From the NCBI GenBank assembly GCA_963814975.1, contig CAWFFB010000004.1:1-61759 (forward strand): a stretch of 61,759 bases of DNA, written 5' to 3'. The stretch comes from CAVUXJ01 sp963814975. GTDB lineage: Bacteria; Acidobacteriota; Vicinamibacteria; Vicinamibacterales; CAVVIG01. The position numbers and the translations under genes are program-made. Positions 37,332-45,486 of this stretch are shown in pieces (within the stretch, counting starts at the first letter, position 1; the number at the start of each line of letters is the position of its first letter). The notes below the pieces were generated by a model. It worked only from the letters and a program-made list of their open reading frames with translations. It was not told the DNA's origin and did not search any database.

Positions 37332-37660
37332 TTGAGGAGCCGCGCGCGGTGGGCATGGCGTTCGTCAGTCCGAACGAAGGTATCGACGCGACGACGATCG
37401 CTGGCAAGCTGCAGCTGCCTGTCCTCGCGGCGCTCGCCGAGTTCGAGCGGGAGCGCATCCGCGAGCGCGTCCACGCCGGCCTGGCCCGCGCGCGCGGAGG
37501 GAACGCAGCTCGGCCGCGCAAGGTGCCGAGCACGATCGCCGTGCCGGCGGCTCGGTGCGCGCGGCGGCACTCCCATGGGGCGCGTCGAAGTCCATTGCTG
37601 CGCGATGGATTGCTACTGGCCGGACCTCGCTACTCGGGATGCCGTCGCTGCCTAGATAAA
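37332..37660 (+). pseudogene. Fragment of a resolvase-type serine recombinase
   Basis: VGMAFVSPNEGIDATTIAGK, LQLPVLAALAEFERERIRER and VHAGLARARGGNAARPRKVP are the latter part of the catalytic domain and the long E-helix of Tn3/Hin-type serine recombinases. The first part with the catalytic Ser and the C-terminal HTH are absent or in other frames (RRCGLR-like GCRRCLD). Upstream sequence to 37040 has no recombinase resemblance. It is a decayed mobile-element gene. Confidence 0.75.
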
Positions 37661-37759
37661 CACAACGCGACACCCAGGAGTGATTCGAGGGGGGCCACTC
37701 GACTATCGGAGCGCATGGTTCGATTCCAGTGCGGCTATTCCTCATACATGAGGAGCCCG

Positions 37760-39056
37760 TCAACCGCCGAACCAGCGTCCAAAGATCAGTAGCAGCGGCA
37801 GAAGCACCATTGGCCCGACAACCACCATCGCCATACTCCATCGGAGAAGCATCATTCGCAGGCGCGGCCGATCGTCCTGCGCAGCGGACGCTACCAGGGT
37901 CGCGCCGGTGTTCGAAAATGGCGACCCGTCCACGATCGTCGCCGATACGCCGAGTGTGGTGATGAGCGCCCAGCCGGGAATCGCGCCGGAAGCAGCAAGC
38001 GGCACCGCCATGGGTACCAGGGCCGCCAGCACCCCGGTGGTGGAAGCGAACGCCGAGACCAGCGCCGCGATCATGCAGATGACCAGCGCCGCAACGGTCG
38101 GTGTACCGATGGCCATCGCCTCCCGGCCGAGGATGTTCACGGCATCGAGCCGCTGCAGCACGCCCACATAGGTAACGATTCCGCCGACGACGAACGCGGT
38201 GGACCAGTCGATGCGGGTAAACGCGTGGACGCCGAGCGAAGGATCCACCAATGCGAGCAGCGCGCCGAGGCCGAGCAGCACGACGCCGACATCCAGTTCG
38301 AAACCGGCCACTGCGCTGGCGGCGATGGCGGCCACGAGACCTGAGGAGACAAACGATCGTCGCGAGCTGGTGCCTGGTTATCGCACGTTCATTCGCGGTC
38401 GCTGCTCCCAGTGAGCGCGGCACCGCCGTCACTACGGCTGACGTGTCCTCGACCGTCGTCGACGGCGCCGATCGGAACACGAAAAATGCACCAGCGAGGA
38501 GCGCGACGTTCGCGGCGATGGCCACCGCGAGGAGCAAGAACGTGTTCACGTCGATCCCGGCCTGATGCGCCACTTGATACGTGATGACTCCGAACAGGCT
38601 GGTCGGAGCAAACGAGCCGGCAGAGATGCCGCCGTTGATCGCGATCGCCATCAGAACCGGGTCCACACGTGCCTGTCGGACCGTGGACATGCCCACCGGC
38701 CCCGTGGCCAGCCCCGCCTGTGGCGATCCCATCGCAGACATCACCGTGGCGACACCGAAGAAGGCCACCGGCACGATCGCCGACCGTCCGCTCTTGCGTG
38801 GCAGCATCGTGCCCAGTACCAGGTCGATTGTGCCGTTTAACGTCGCGATGCCGAAGAAGAAGGTGACGCCGGCGACGAGGATCAGGATGTTGACTGGGAA
38901 CCCGGCGAGGACCTCGCGTTGCGTCATGCCGGCGACCGTCGTCCCCACCAGACAGGCCGCCACGAACATCAGAAGCCCGACATGCACCCCGCGCAGCGTC
39001 GCGACGGCGAAGACCGCCACAAAGATCGCCAACGCCGCGCCGGCGGCTGAATTCAC
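37760..39056 (-). CDS. MatC/SLC13-like dicarboxylate carrier, one frameshift
   Basis: About 432 residues with roughly 12 membrane helices. The N-terminal half (AALAIFVAVFAVATLRGVHV, LLMFVAACLVGTTVAGMTQR, FPVNILILVAGVTFFFGIAT, ATVMSAMGSPQAGLATGPVG) matches the MatC N-terminal dicarboxylate-carrier domain. A frame change near 38350 joins the second half (ALLALVDPSLGVHAFTRIDW, AALVICMIAALVSAFASTTG, TTLGVSATIVDGSPFSNTGA). It ends PLLLIFGRWFGG-stop at 37760. The two DASS-like hairpin regions (SPQAG, STTG) are intact. Substrate likely malonate or a C4-dicarboxylate, not provable here. Confidence 0.85.
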
Positions 39057-39320
39057 GGCACCATCATATGCGGTGAGTGAAGCGCACCGGGCCGTCGGCG
39101 ACCGACAATTCTAGCTTCTTGTCCAATCCCCCATCAGGTCGCAGGTCGCGATTAACGGCGTGGTGTGGACGATGCTACGCGCCAACATTGATCGATGTTC
39201 GGAAGTCGGGCCCCTAGGCCCCTCACGCTCCCGAGCCGGCGCACGGTTGAACCGATCCTGTGCGCGGTGCTACGATGAGGCGGCATTCCAGAATCGCCAG
39301 GTCGGAAAGGAGACGAAATC

Positions 39321-40585
39321 ATGTCGCGACTTTCGACCCTCTTGGTGACAACGGCGCTCGTCGCCACAAGCATAATCGGGGCAACCCAGGCGCAAGTACC
39401 TCAGGGCGGCCAGCAGCCAGCCGCGCTTCCCGACGGGATGGGCAAAGAGCTGGTGCAGCGGGCTTGCACGACCTGCCACGGTGTCAATCAAATCTCCAAC
39501 TCCACCGGATACACGAAAGAGCGGTGGCAGGCGCTCTTTGGCACCATGATCAAACTGCCCGACCCGCAGGCAGACACGGTCGCACAGTACCTGGCCACGC
39601 ACTTCCCGCACAAGCCGGGACGCGAACCGAAGCTGGTGCCAGGCCCGGTCCAGATCTCGTTTCGCGAGTGGCAGGTGCCGACGCTCGGCCAGCGCTCCCG
39701 CGATCCCGTACAGACGCCCGACGGCATGATCTGGTGGGCGGGACACTGGGGCAACCTCGTCGGCCGTCTGAACCCAAAGACCGGCGAGATGCGTGAGTTT
39801 CCGCTGCCGCAAGGCGCACGCCCGCACAGCATCACCAGCGATGCGGCCGGCAACATCTGGTACGTGGGCAACAGCAACGGGACCATGGGGAAGCTGGATC
39901 CGAAGACCGGCGTGAGCACTGTGTACATCCTGCCGGATCCCGCCGCGCGCGACCCGCATACGCCGGAGTTCGATCGCAACGGCATTCTGTGGTTCACGGT
40001 GCAGAACAGCAACATGGTGGGACGGCTGAACCCGGCGAACGGCGAGATCAAGCTCGTCAAGATGCCGACGCCTGATGCCGACCCGTACGGCCTCGACATC
40101 GATTCGAAGGGCGTGCCGTGGATCGCTTTGACCGGCACCTACAAGATCGCGCGTATCGACCCGGTGACGATGGCGGTGCGGGATACCCTGTTCCAGACGA
40201 GAAATCCCGGATCCGCCGCCTCACCGTCACCAGCGACGACATGATCTGGTACCTGAACTACTCACTCGGCAGGCTGGGCCGGCTGAATCCCGCGACGGGC
40301 GAGACCAAGGAATGGCAGTCGCCGAGCGGTCAGGACACGCAGCCGTACTCGATCATCGCTATCAACGACATCATCTGGTACAACGAATCGCGCCGCCGGC
40401 CCGATGCGCTGGTGCGGTTCGATCCGAAGACGGAGCAATTCCAGAGCTGGGCGTTTCCGTCCGGAGTCGGCGCGCTGCGCAACCTGCGCGCCACCGCCGA
40501 CGGCAACCTGCTGGTTCATCAGACGAGCGTCAACCGAATTGGCCTCGTCACGATCAATCGGTCGACGACGACGAGCAGCCGATAG
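39321..40585 (+). CDS. Exported cytochrome c / virginiamycin B lyase-like beta-propeller, one frameshift
   Basis: About 421 residues; AAAGGAG precedes ATG 39321. Signal peptide: LLVTTALVATSIIGATQAQ. An N-terminal cytochrome c-like segment has heme motif CTTCH at residues 49-53 and a WQALFGTMIKLP helix. From about 115 on there is a Vgb-type propeller with repeated blades: GMIWWAGHWGNLVGRLNPKT, GNIWYVGNSNGTMGKLDPKT, GILWFTVQNSNMVGRLNPAN, GVPWIALTGTYKIARIDP, and after a frame change near 40190 DMIWYLNYSLGRLGRLNPAT and IIWYNESRRRPDALVRFDPK. It lacks an assigned reaction; similar proteins accompany periplasmic oxidoreductases. Confidence 0.85.
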
Positions 40586-41262
40586 TTGTTTTCGATTCGT
40601 GAATAGAGGTGGGGCGCTTCCGGACCGTACGGCCGTTCTCATTCGTTGGCGCGATCCGGCAGCGATCGCGCTGATGACCGATAGCGGATTACCTGTAAAG
40701 TACCGGGTGCCCCTCCCCTCCCGCTTCAGCGCCGCCGCCATTTTCTGCCCGGTCACCACAATCGTTGCGAGTCGCTGGGAGTGGCGACCGGCAACAGCTG
40801 GTCCTGATTCTTCGCGCGGCGATAAACGGTAGACGCCAGAATCCTCGTCGGTCCTCAATGACGGCGCAAGGTAGACCTGCGCTGGCCGAGTTCGAGAGCG
40901 AGCGCATCCGTGTTCACGATGTGGGCACCGGTCGGCTCTGGCGCCGCCGGGCTGCTCGGCGACTCGTCTCTTGCCGGAGGCCCGGCGATGGGACAATCTC
41001 CTCGTCCGCGTTCGCCGCTTCGCTCCGGTTTGCTCCGTGATTCGAGAGGTCCAGTAGTCACTGGCAGCGCGGGACAAACATCTGATTGTGGGACGCTGAT
41101 CGCTCCGTCGCCGAACCGACCCACCGCGACTGTTACAGTGAAACACCGCAGAATAGCCAATCCTGGGCGGCGGACGGCGAAGACCGACAACAGCAGGGCC
41201 AGTGCGACAAAAGGGTGTCCGGGGACTTGTGCTACTGGACGTCGCGATTCGTCGACGCGCGA
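40586..41262. other. Gene-poor stretch with a possible recombinase scrap
   Basis: 677 bp without a supported gene. At 40877-40910 the plus strand reads ALAEFESERIR, matching the ALAEFERERIR helix of the serine recombinase fragment at 37.4 kb at protein and nearly at DNA level. A minus-strand frame near 40690-40760 (TIVVTGQKMAAALKREGRG) has protein-like composition, but no family is recognised. Confidence 0.4.
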
Positions 41263-42087
41263 TCAGCCGCACGACTTCACGGCGGCCCACACCGGGACAT
41301 GGTCGCTCGCATCGGTCGCATCAATCGCCTTGGCCGCCGGGGGCGCAGCCGAGGCGCACAGCCCTCGCACGAGGATGTGATCGAAGTCGAAGACACCGAA
41401 CGTGTTGTGCACCTCTCGCGTCAGCCAGGTGAAGCCGGCCTTCTGCAACTCGTCGGCCCCGGCCCTGCCGTTGAAGTCGCCCGCCACCACCACCGGCCCC
41501 GCCCAGTCCGAGGCGTCGGCGGCAATCGTCCGCGCCTGGTCGCGGCGCGCGCCGCCCGACGCACCAAACGGCGTCTCGAGGTGGACGGAGTACACACGCA
41601 CGGGCCCCGAGGGCGCGAGCACCGTCGCCACGGCTGCGGTCCGGCGCATCTTTCTGGTCCGGTGGAGGTGCGGCAGCAGGATCTTGCGCGCGTCGTCAAT
41701 CGCCCATGGCGACAGGATGGCCACGCCGAAATCCCGGTGCGACGACGGGTGGACGGTAGCAGGCACATAGACGAAGTTGAGGCCCAGCGCCCGCGCGAGG
41801 GTTTCGGTGCCTGGCCCGTCCATCTCTTGCACAACCAGCACGTCGGCATTATGCAGGGGCCCGGGCCGCGACAGCAGAGCGGCAGCACGGTCCACGTGCT
41901 CGGCGAACTTGATGTTGAAGGTGACCAGCCGCACATCGCCGCCGGCGTGCGTCGGCGCGACAGGCGGGCCGACGACGATCGGCCCCGCCGGGTCGTCGTA
42001 GTTGCGAGCCGTGGCGCAGCCGATGAGGCCTGTGAGGGCTGCGATTGAAAGGGCAACATGAACAGTTCGTCGTGCAGGCATTCGCAA
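41263..42087 (-). CDS. Endonuclease/exonuclease/phosphatase (EEP) family lipoprotein
   Basis: 274 residues, intact. The signal sequence with lipobox ALTGLIGC places Cys at residue 24, so it is probably lipid-anchored. The EEP fold has RLVTFNIKFAEHVD (Asn metal site), VLVVQEMDG (Glu), VRVYSVHLETPFGASGG (His), VVVAGDFNGRAG (Asp/Asn) and DATDASDHVPVWAAV (Asp/His). All catalytic positions are present. It is secreted or periplasmic, so likely a phosphodiesterase or sphingomyelinase/nuclease-like enzyme. It is 3 bp downstream of the barrel protein gene and presumably co-transcribed. Confidence 0.88.
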   Translation of the reverse strand: MRMPARRTVHVALSIAALTGLIGCATARNYDDPAGPIVVGPPVAPTHAGGDVRLVTFNIKFAEHVDRAAALLSRPGPLHNADVLVVQEMDGPGTETLARALGLNFVYVPATVHPSSHRDFGVAILSPWAIDDARKILLPHLHRTRKMRRTAAVATVLAPSGPVRVYSVHLETPFGASGGARRDQARTIAADASDWAGPVVVAGDFNGRAGADELQKAGFTWLTREVHNTFGVFDFDHILVRGLCASAAPPAAKAIDATDASDHVPVWAAVKSCG

Positions 42088-42090
42088 AAC

Positions 42091-42906
42091 TCAGAACGGG
42101 AACGTCGCGTAAATTCGCACGCCCGATATCGTGCGGCCGAACTGGTAGCCGGCCGCGATCCACGGCAGGCTGATCTTCCAGATACGCAGGACCGGCGCGG
42201 TCGAGAAGCTCACACCCGCCTCGAACTGGTGGTGCAGGACGACGGGATCCTGCCCCTCGCGCCGCAGCTCCAGTCCGCTGAACCCGCGCGCGATCGTGAA
42301 GAGTCCCGCGCGCGCCGCTTTCTGGCCGATGGAGAAGCCCAGCGGCACCTCGCCATCGACGCCCACCTCGAATGTGGAGTGCTGATCATAGTCCCGCACA
42401 TCGGCCTGCGCCTTGCGGTGCGAGGCGGCGCCGCCGATGATGAGGTTGAGACGCTTCACGGACTGCGTCATCCTGGCGCGCAGACCCACCCCGTAGAGCA
42501 CCTCAACCGAGCCTCCCGCCGACCCCTTCCCAACGCCGGCCTCGACAAACGGGCGCATCAGCCCGCGGGCGCCCACGGGCAGCTCCAGTTCCATCCCCGG
42601 GACGATGGCGGCGACGCCGAGCTTCTTCACGAAGACGCCGACGTCCGAGGCGCCCTCGACTCGCAGCGAGGTCAGCGACACGGGAAACGTGACGCGGAGT
42701 CCCCAGCGATGCGCATCGAGGCCGCGGATTCTCACCCAGAGAGGGACGCGGTATAACTGGACGCCCTTCGCGCGCACGTCCGCGGCATCACCGCTGTCCA
42801 TCGGGCGGGCGAAGAGCAGCGGGTCGAGTCCCTGGTCCTGGGCCGCGGCCGGCGCGGCCGCCAGGCCGAGCAGCAGGGTCCACGGTACGGCGCGCCGAAA
42901 CATCAT
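42091..42906 (-). CDS. Predicted outer-membrane beta-barrel protein
   Basis: 271 residues; signal peptide AVPWTLLLGLAAAPAAAQD. The mature part consists of amphipathic strands (RWGLRVTFPVSLTSLRVEG, GSVEVLYGVGLRARMTQSVK, STFEVGVDGEVPLGFSIGQ, HHQFEAGVSFSTAPVLRIW), and the last residue is Phe in VRIYATFPF, the usual BAM signal. Start ATGATG at 42906. It is the first gene of a two-gene unit with the EEP lipoprotein. Function unknown. Confidence 0.75.
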   Translation of the reverse strand: MMFRRAVPWTLLLGLAAAPAAAQDQGLDPLLFARPMDSGDAADVRAKGVQLYRVPLWVRIRGLDAHRWGLRVTFPVSLTSLRVEGASDVGVFVKKLGVAAIVPGMELELPVGARGLMRPFVEAGVGKGSAGGSVEVLYGVGLRARMTQSVKRLNLIIGGAASHRKAQADVRDYDQHSTFEVGVDGEVPLGFSIGQKAARAGLFTIARGFSGLELRREGQDPVVLHHQFEAGVSFSTAPVLRIWKISLPWIAAGYQFGRTISGVRIYATFPF

Positions 42907-43048
42907 TCGATTCTAACCAGGGACACCGCCCAGGCGATGGCCCCCTGCCCAGTGCGCGTGGTCATGATCGCGTGGATGGCGGGAGATGCCCCCCAGCACA
43001 TGGCACACGACCGCGGAGAAAGCAGCGATTTCAGCGTTTCTAGAGGTT

Positions 43049-43071
43049 TGGAGGCGGCGGGAGTCGAACCC
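43049..43071 (-). other. tmRNA/tRNA 3'-end-like fragment (possible att site)
   Basis: Minus strand: GGGTTCGACTCCCG is a T-arm loop-and-stem and CCGCCTCCA a 3' acceptor end, as at the 3' end of bacterial ssrA or of a tRNA. The 5' side of the T-stem is not complementary (TTAGGG instead of GCGGG), and no D or anticodon arm precedes it. A GGAGGCGG octamer 50 bases upstream can pair with the acceptor end. Such 23-base ends are typical footprints of integrated elements. Confidence 0.55.
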
Positions 43072-43347
43072 TAAAAGGCGCAAACAGTTACGGCGACGGG
43101 CCGCCTCCAGCTCAGCGGCTGTCCCTTTTTGTCCCGTCATGCACAATCCCAGCCACGCCCATCACTTCTTCCCAGGCACTTTATCCCACCCAGACGCTCG
43201 CCAATCGTGAGCCGAACCGATCGTCGTTTTCGCATTTCAAGGTGGAGGGTAGCCGTGACGACAGAAGCGAGAGGTACAGGCCCTGCAGGAGCAGCAGCTG
43301 TGCGAAACGCGTGCGCAGTCGATCGCGCGAGCCGCCGGACCCCTCCA

Positions 43348-44349
43348 ATGCGTCATACGACAGAGTACGAAGAAGACCGACCGGGATACTTTTCTCCGGC
43401 AACGATGGATGTAAGTCTGGTCGCGGCTAGGCTGACCTCCTGGCTTGTCGTCGACTGGGCAGTGGCGATGTATGTCATTTTCGTGGCGCTCGTCGCCATC
43501 ATCTGGGCTGCGGCGATTCCGCAGTGGCCATCCATTCTCCTGGCTCACGGAGCGCTCCTCGTGCTCCTCCTGGCACTGCCTCGGCGCGGGGCCGCGTGGG
43601 AACGGTTCCGCCGCGAGGATTCGCCCTGGGTCGCCGGGGCGAGAGCCGTCGCACGCTTTCTCCGATACACGTACCCGGCGCTTCTGCTGACGCTGTTCTT
43701 CGAAGAAGTGGCGCTGACGGTCAATGCGGCCGCTCCCGCCTCTCCCTACTGGTTCGAACGTTTCCTGTATGCAGCCGACCGTGCGCTCTTCGGCGCCACT
43801 CCTGCCGTCGCGCTCTCGCAGGCAGGGGGCCCGCTGCTCGACGAGATCATGCACGCCTTCTACTTCGCGTATTTTCCGTTGATCATCGGCGGGATCGTCC
43901 TTGCCTGGGGCGGTGGCCACCGCGGGCGCGAGAGGCCGGCCCCAGGGTTTGACACGGCGTTGACCTGCATGATGCTTGGCTTCTTCCTGTCGTACGTGTG
44001 GTACCCGTTCCTCCCCGCGCGGGGCCCATGGGAGAATCCGACGGTCATGGCGGGCCTGCGGCCTTTTGACGGCTGGTTGTTCACCGACGCGATCACCCTG
44101 ATCATCGGGAATGCGGCGGTTTCAGGAGGATGCTTTCCGAGCGCTCACGTTTCAGGTGCCTGGGCGCTGACGTTTGGACTGTATGGCAATCACCGAAAGG
44201 CGGCGATCTGGTTCGGTCTTGTAGCCGCAGGACTCAGCGTCTCCTGCGTCTACACGAGATACCATCACGCGGTCGATGTGGTTGCCGGGCTGACCATCGC
44301 GACGATCGCCGCGATGATTGGCTACCGGCTCACTCGCGGCTCACGGTGA
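43348..44349 (+). CDS. PAP2-family membrane phosphatase
   Basis: 333 residues from ATG 43348; an upstream in-frame extension to 43129 lacks family similarity. At least six membrane helices: VDWAVAMYVIFVALVAIIWA, ILLAHGALLVLLLALPRRG, YPALLLTLFFEEVALTVNAA, YFPLIIGGIVLAWGGG, and others. Active-site motifs of type 2 phosphatidic acid phosphatases are GCFPSAHVSGAW and SCVYTRYHHAVDVVAG (PSAH and HxxxD). The first KxxxxxxRP box is not obvious; the PARGPWENP region may replace it, as in the inositolphosphotransferase/AUR1-like subgroup. Likely dephosphorylates a lipid phosphate at the membrane. Confidence 0.85.
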   Translation: MRHTTEYEEDRPGYFSPATMDVSLVAARLTSWLVVDWAVAMYVIFVALVAIIWAAAIPQWPSILLAHGALLVLLLALPRRGAAWERFRREDSPWVAGARAVARFLRYTYPALLLTLFFEEVALTVNAAAPASPYWFERFLYAADRALFGATPAVALSQAGGPLLDEIMHAFYFAYFPLIIGGIVLAWGGGHRGRERPAPGFDTALTCMMLGFFLSYVWYPFLPARGPWENPTVMAGLRPFDGWLFTDAITLIIGNAAVSGGCFPSAHVSGAWALTFGLYGNHRKAAIWFGLVAAGLSVSCVYTRYHHAVDVVAGLTIATIAAMIGYRLTRGSR

Positions 44350-44457
44350 ACGCGGACGCACCTTTCAGGTGGCCCGCTGAAACCGCTCTCCCCGGCTGCG
44401 CTTGCCGCGCCGTTGATGCGCCTACGCGCACTCGGATCGGGCGAACATGATGACCGC

Positions 44458-44497
44458 CTACCGCCGGGCCGAGCTCCCTACCGCCGGGCCGAGCTCC
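44458..44497. repeat. Exact tandem duplication of a 20-bp unit
   Basis: Two contiguous identical copies of CTACCGCCGGGCCGAGCTCC in the gap after the PAP2 gene. Probably slippage or an assembly artefact; no function apparent. Confidence 0.8.
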
Positions 44498-44562
44498 GGC
44501 GCGCCCGCGGCGCTCGCGTCGCCCCGCCGGCCAGGGTGATACGCAGCGGGGAGCCGGACCGA

Positions 44563-44925
44563 TCAGGCCGCCAGCCAGGCGCGCGCCTCGGCGAGCGCGT
44601 TCTGCGAGGAGAAGAACTCCACGGGCGCGCGGCGCAGATCCGCGCTCGCGAACATCAACGTCTCGCTTCGCCACCTTTCGTCGCCGACGATGGCGATGCG
44701 GTCGATCGAGTCTCCGTGGGCCACGTAGAAGCTGAGGTCGCCCCAGTCCGGATTCTGCTCCCAGCCCTCGAACTGAGACAGCACGAAGAGCAGCCTGACG
44801 GGGCCGATGCGCCGTATCTCCGCCACGAGCGACTTCTGGCAGCGATCGAACTCGGGCTTGCCCAATCGCCCGCTCATGTCCAGTCGGTAGATGTTTGCCC
44901 CCTCATGCTGTATCGCGATTGGCAT
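44563..44925 (-). CDS. SpoIIAA-like (STAS-fold) protein
   Basis: 120 residues. MPIAIQHEGANIYRLDMSGR, RIGPVRLLFVLSQFEGWEQN and SIDRIAIVGDERWRSETLMF are the blocks of the SpoIIAA-like family (STAS and CRAL-TRIO-like fold), with PVEFFSSQNALAEARAWLA at the C-terminus. These proteins lack the phosphorylated Ser and are thought to bind lipids or proteins. It is not linked to the partner-switching pair at 22 kb. Confidence 0.85.
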   Translation of the reverse strand: MPIAIQHEGANIYRLDMSGRLGKPEFDRCQKSLVAEIRRIGPVRLLFVLSQFEGWEQNPDWGDLSFYVAHGDSIDRIAIVGDERWRSETLMFASADLRRAPVEFFSSQNALAEARAWLAA

Positions 44926-45486
44926 CGATCACTAATCTACCTCCGAGCGTCGCGCAGTGCCAGCCGGCTACGCGCGCGTCAGTTGCATGTCGCGTTTCGG
45001 TTGTGGCGGCGTCGGGAGCGGATCACATGGCTGCGCGGGGGGTTCCGCGACAATCAGATCGCGCTAAGTCGTTTGAAATCAGTGGTGACCAGGATTTTCA
45101 CCAGTTGGAACCCATTGTCGAGTTGGTTGCGGCAGATCGCAGCTCTCAAGCGGGCAGCCTAGGCCTGACACAGTTTCTGACAGATGACGGCTTTGGCCAG
45201 AGCACGCCAGTAAACCGTTGATTCCAGAGAAACGCAGAGATGTCCGAGTGGTCGAAGGAGTACGTTTACCGCAACGCCTCGTTGCGCAATCGGCTTTACA
45301 ACTTGGCCCCTGAGAATCTCTCCAGATGTAACTCCGTAATCGTGCCGGCTAGCATAGTCAACCACGAGCAGGTCGCAGGCCAGCCCTCAGGAGCCTGGCG
45401 GGCTCCTGCGTCCGGCCCCCCGCACGCCGCCCCTGCACGCGAAGATTGAGTTTGTTTCACAGAGCCCATATCCTTGCGGGACACCC
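44926..45486. other. Intergenic region containing a tRNA-Ser-like 5' half
   Basis: 561 bp without a supported gene. At 45234-45260 (plus) GCAGAGA plus TGTCCGAGTGGTCGAAGGAG matches the acceptor-D-arm part of tRNA-Ser, and the similarity stops at the anticodon stem. A TCTCTCCA at the right distance (about 91 bases) could be a decayed acceptor end, but the T-arm does not fold. Probably a tRNA remnant. The same stretch is open in frame from ATG 45240, so a short peptide is possible. Confidence 0.4.

Noticed and set aside
40690..40765. Minus-strand TIVVTGQKMAAALKREGRG as a TonB-dependent receptor plug
   Set aside because: The resemblance to a plug motif is a few residues only, with no TonB box or barrel nearby.
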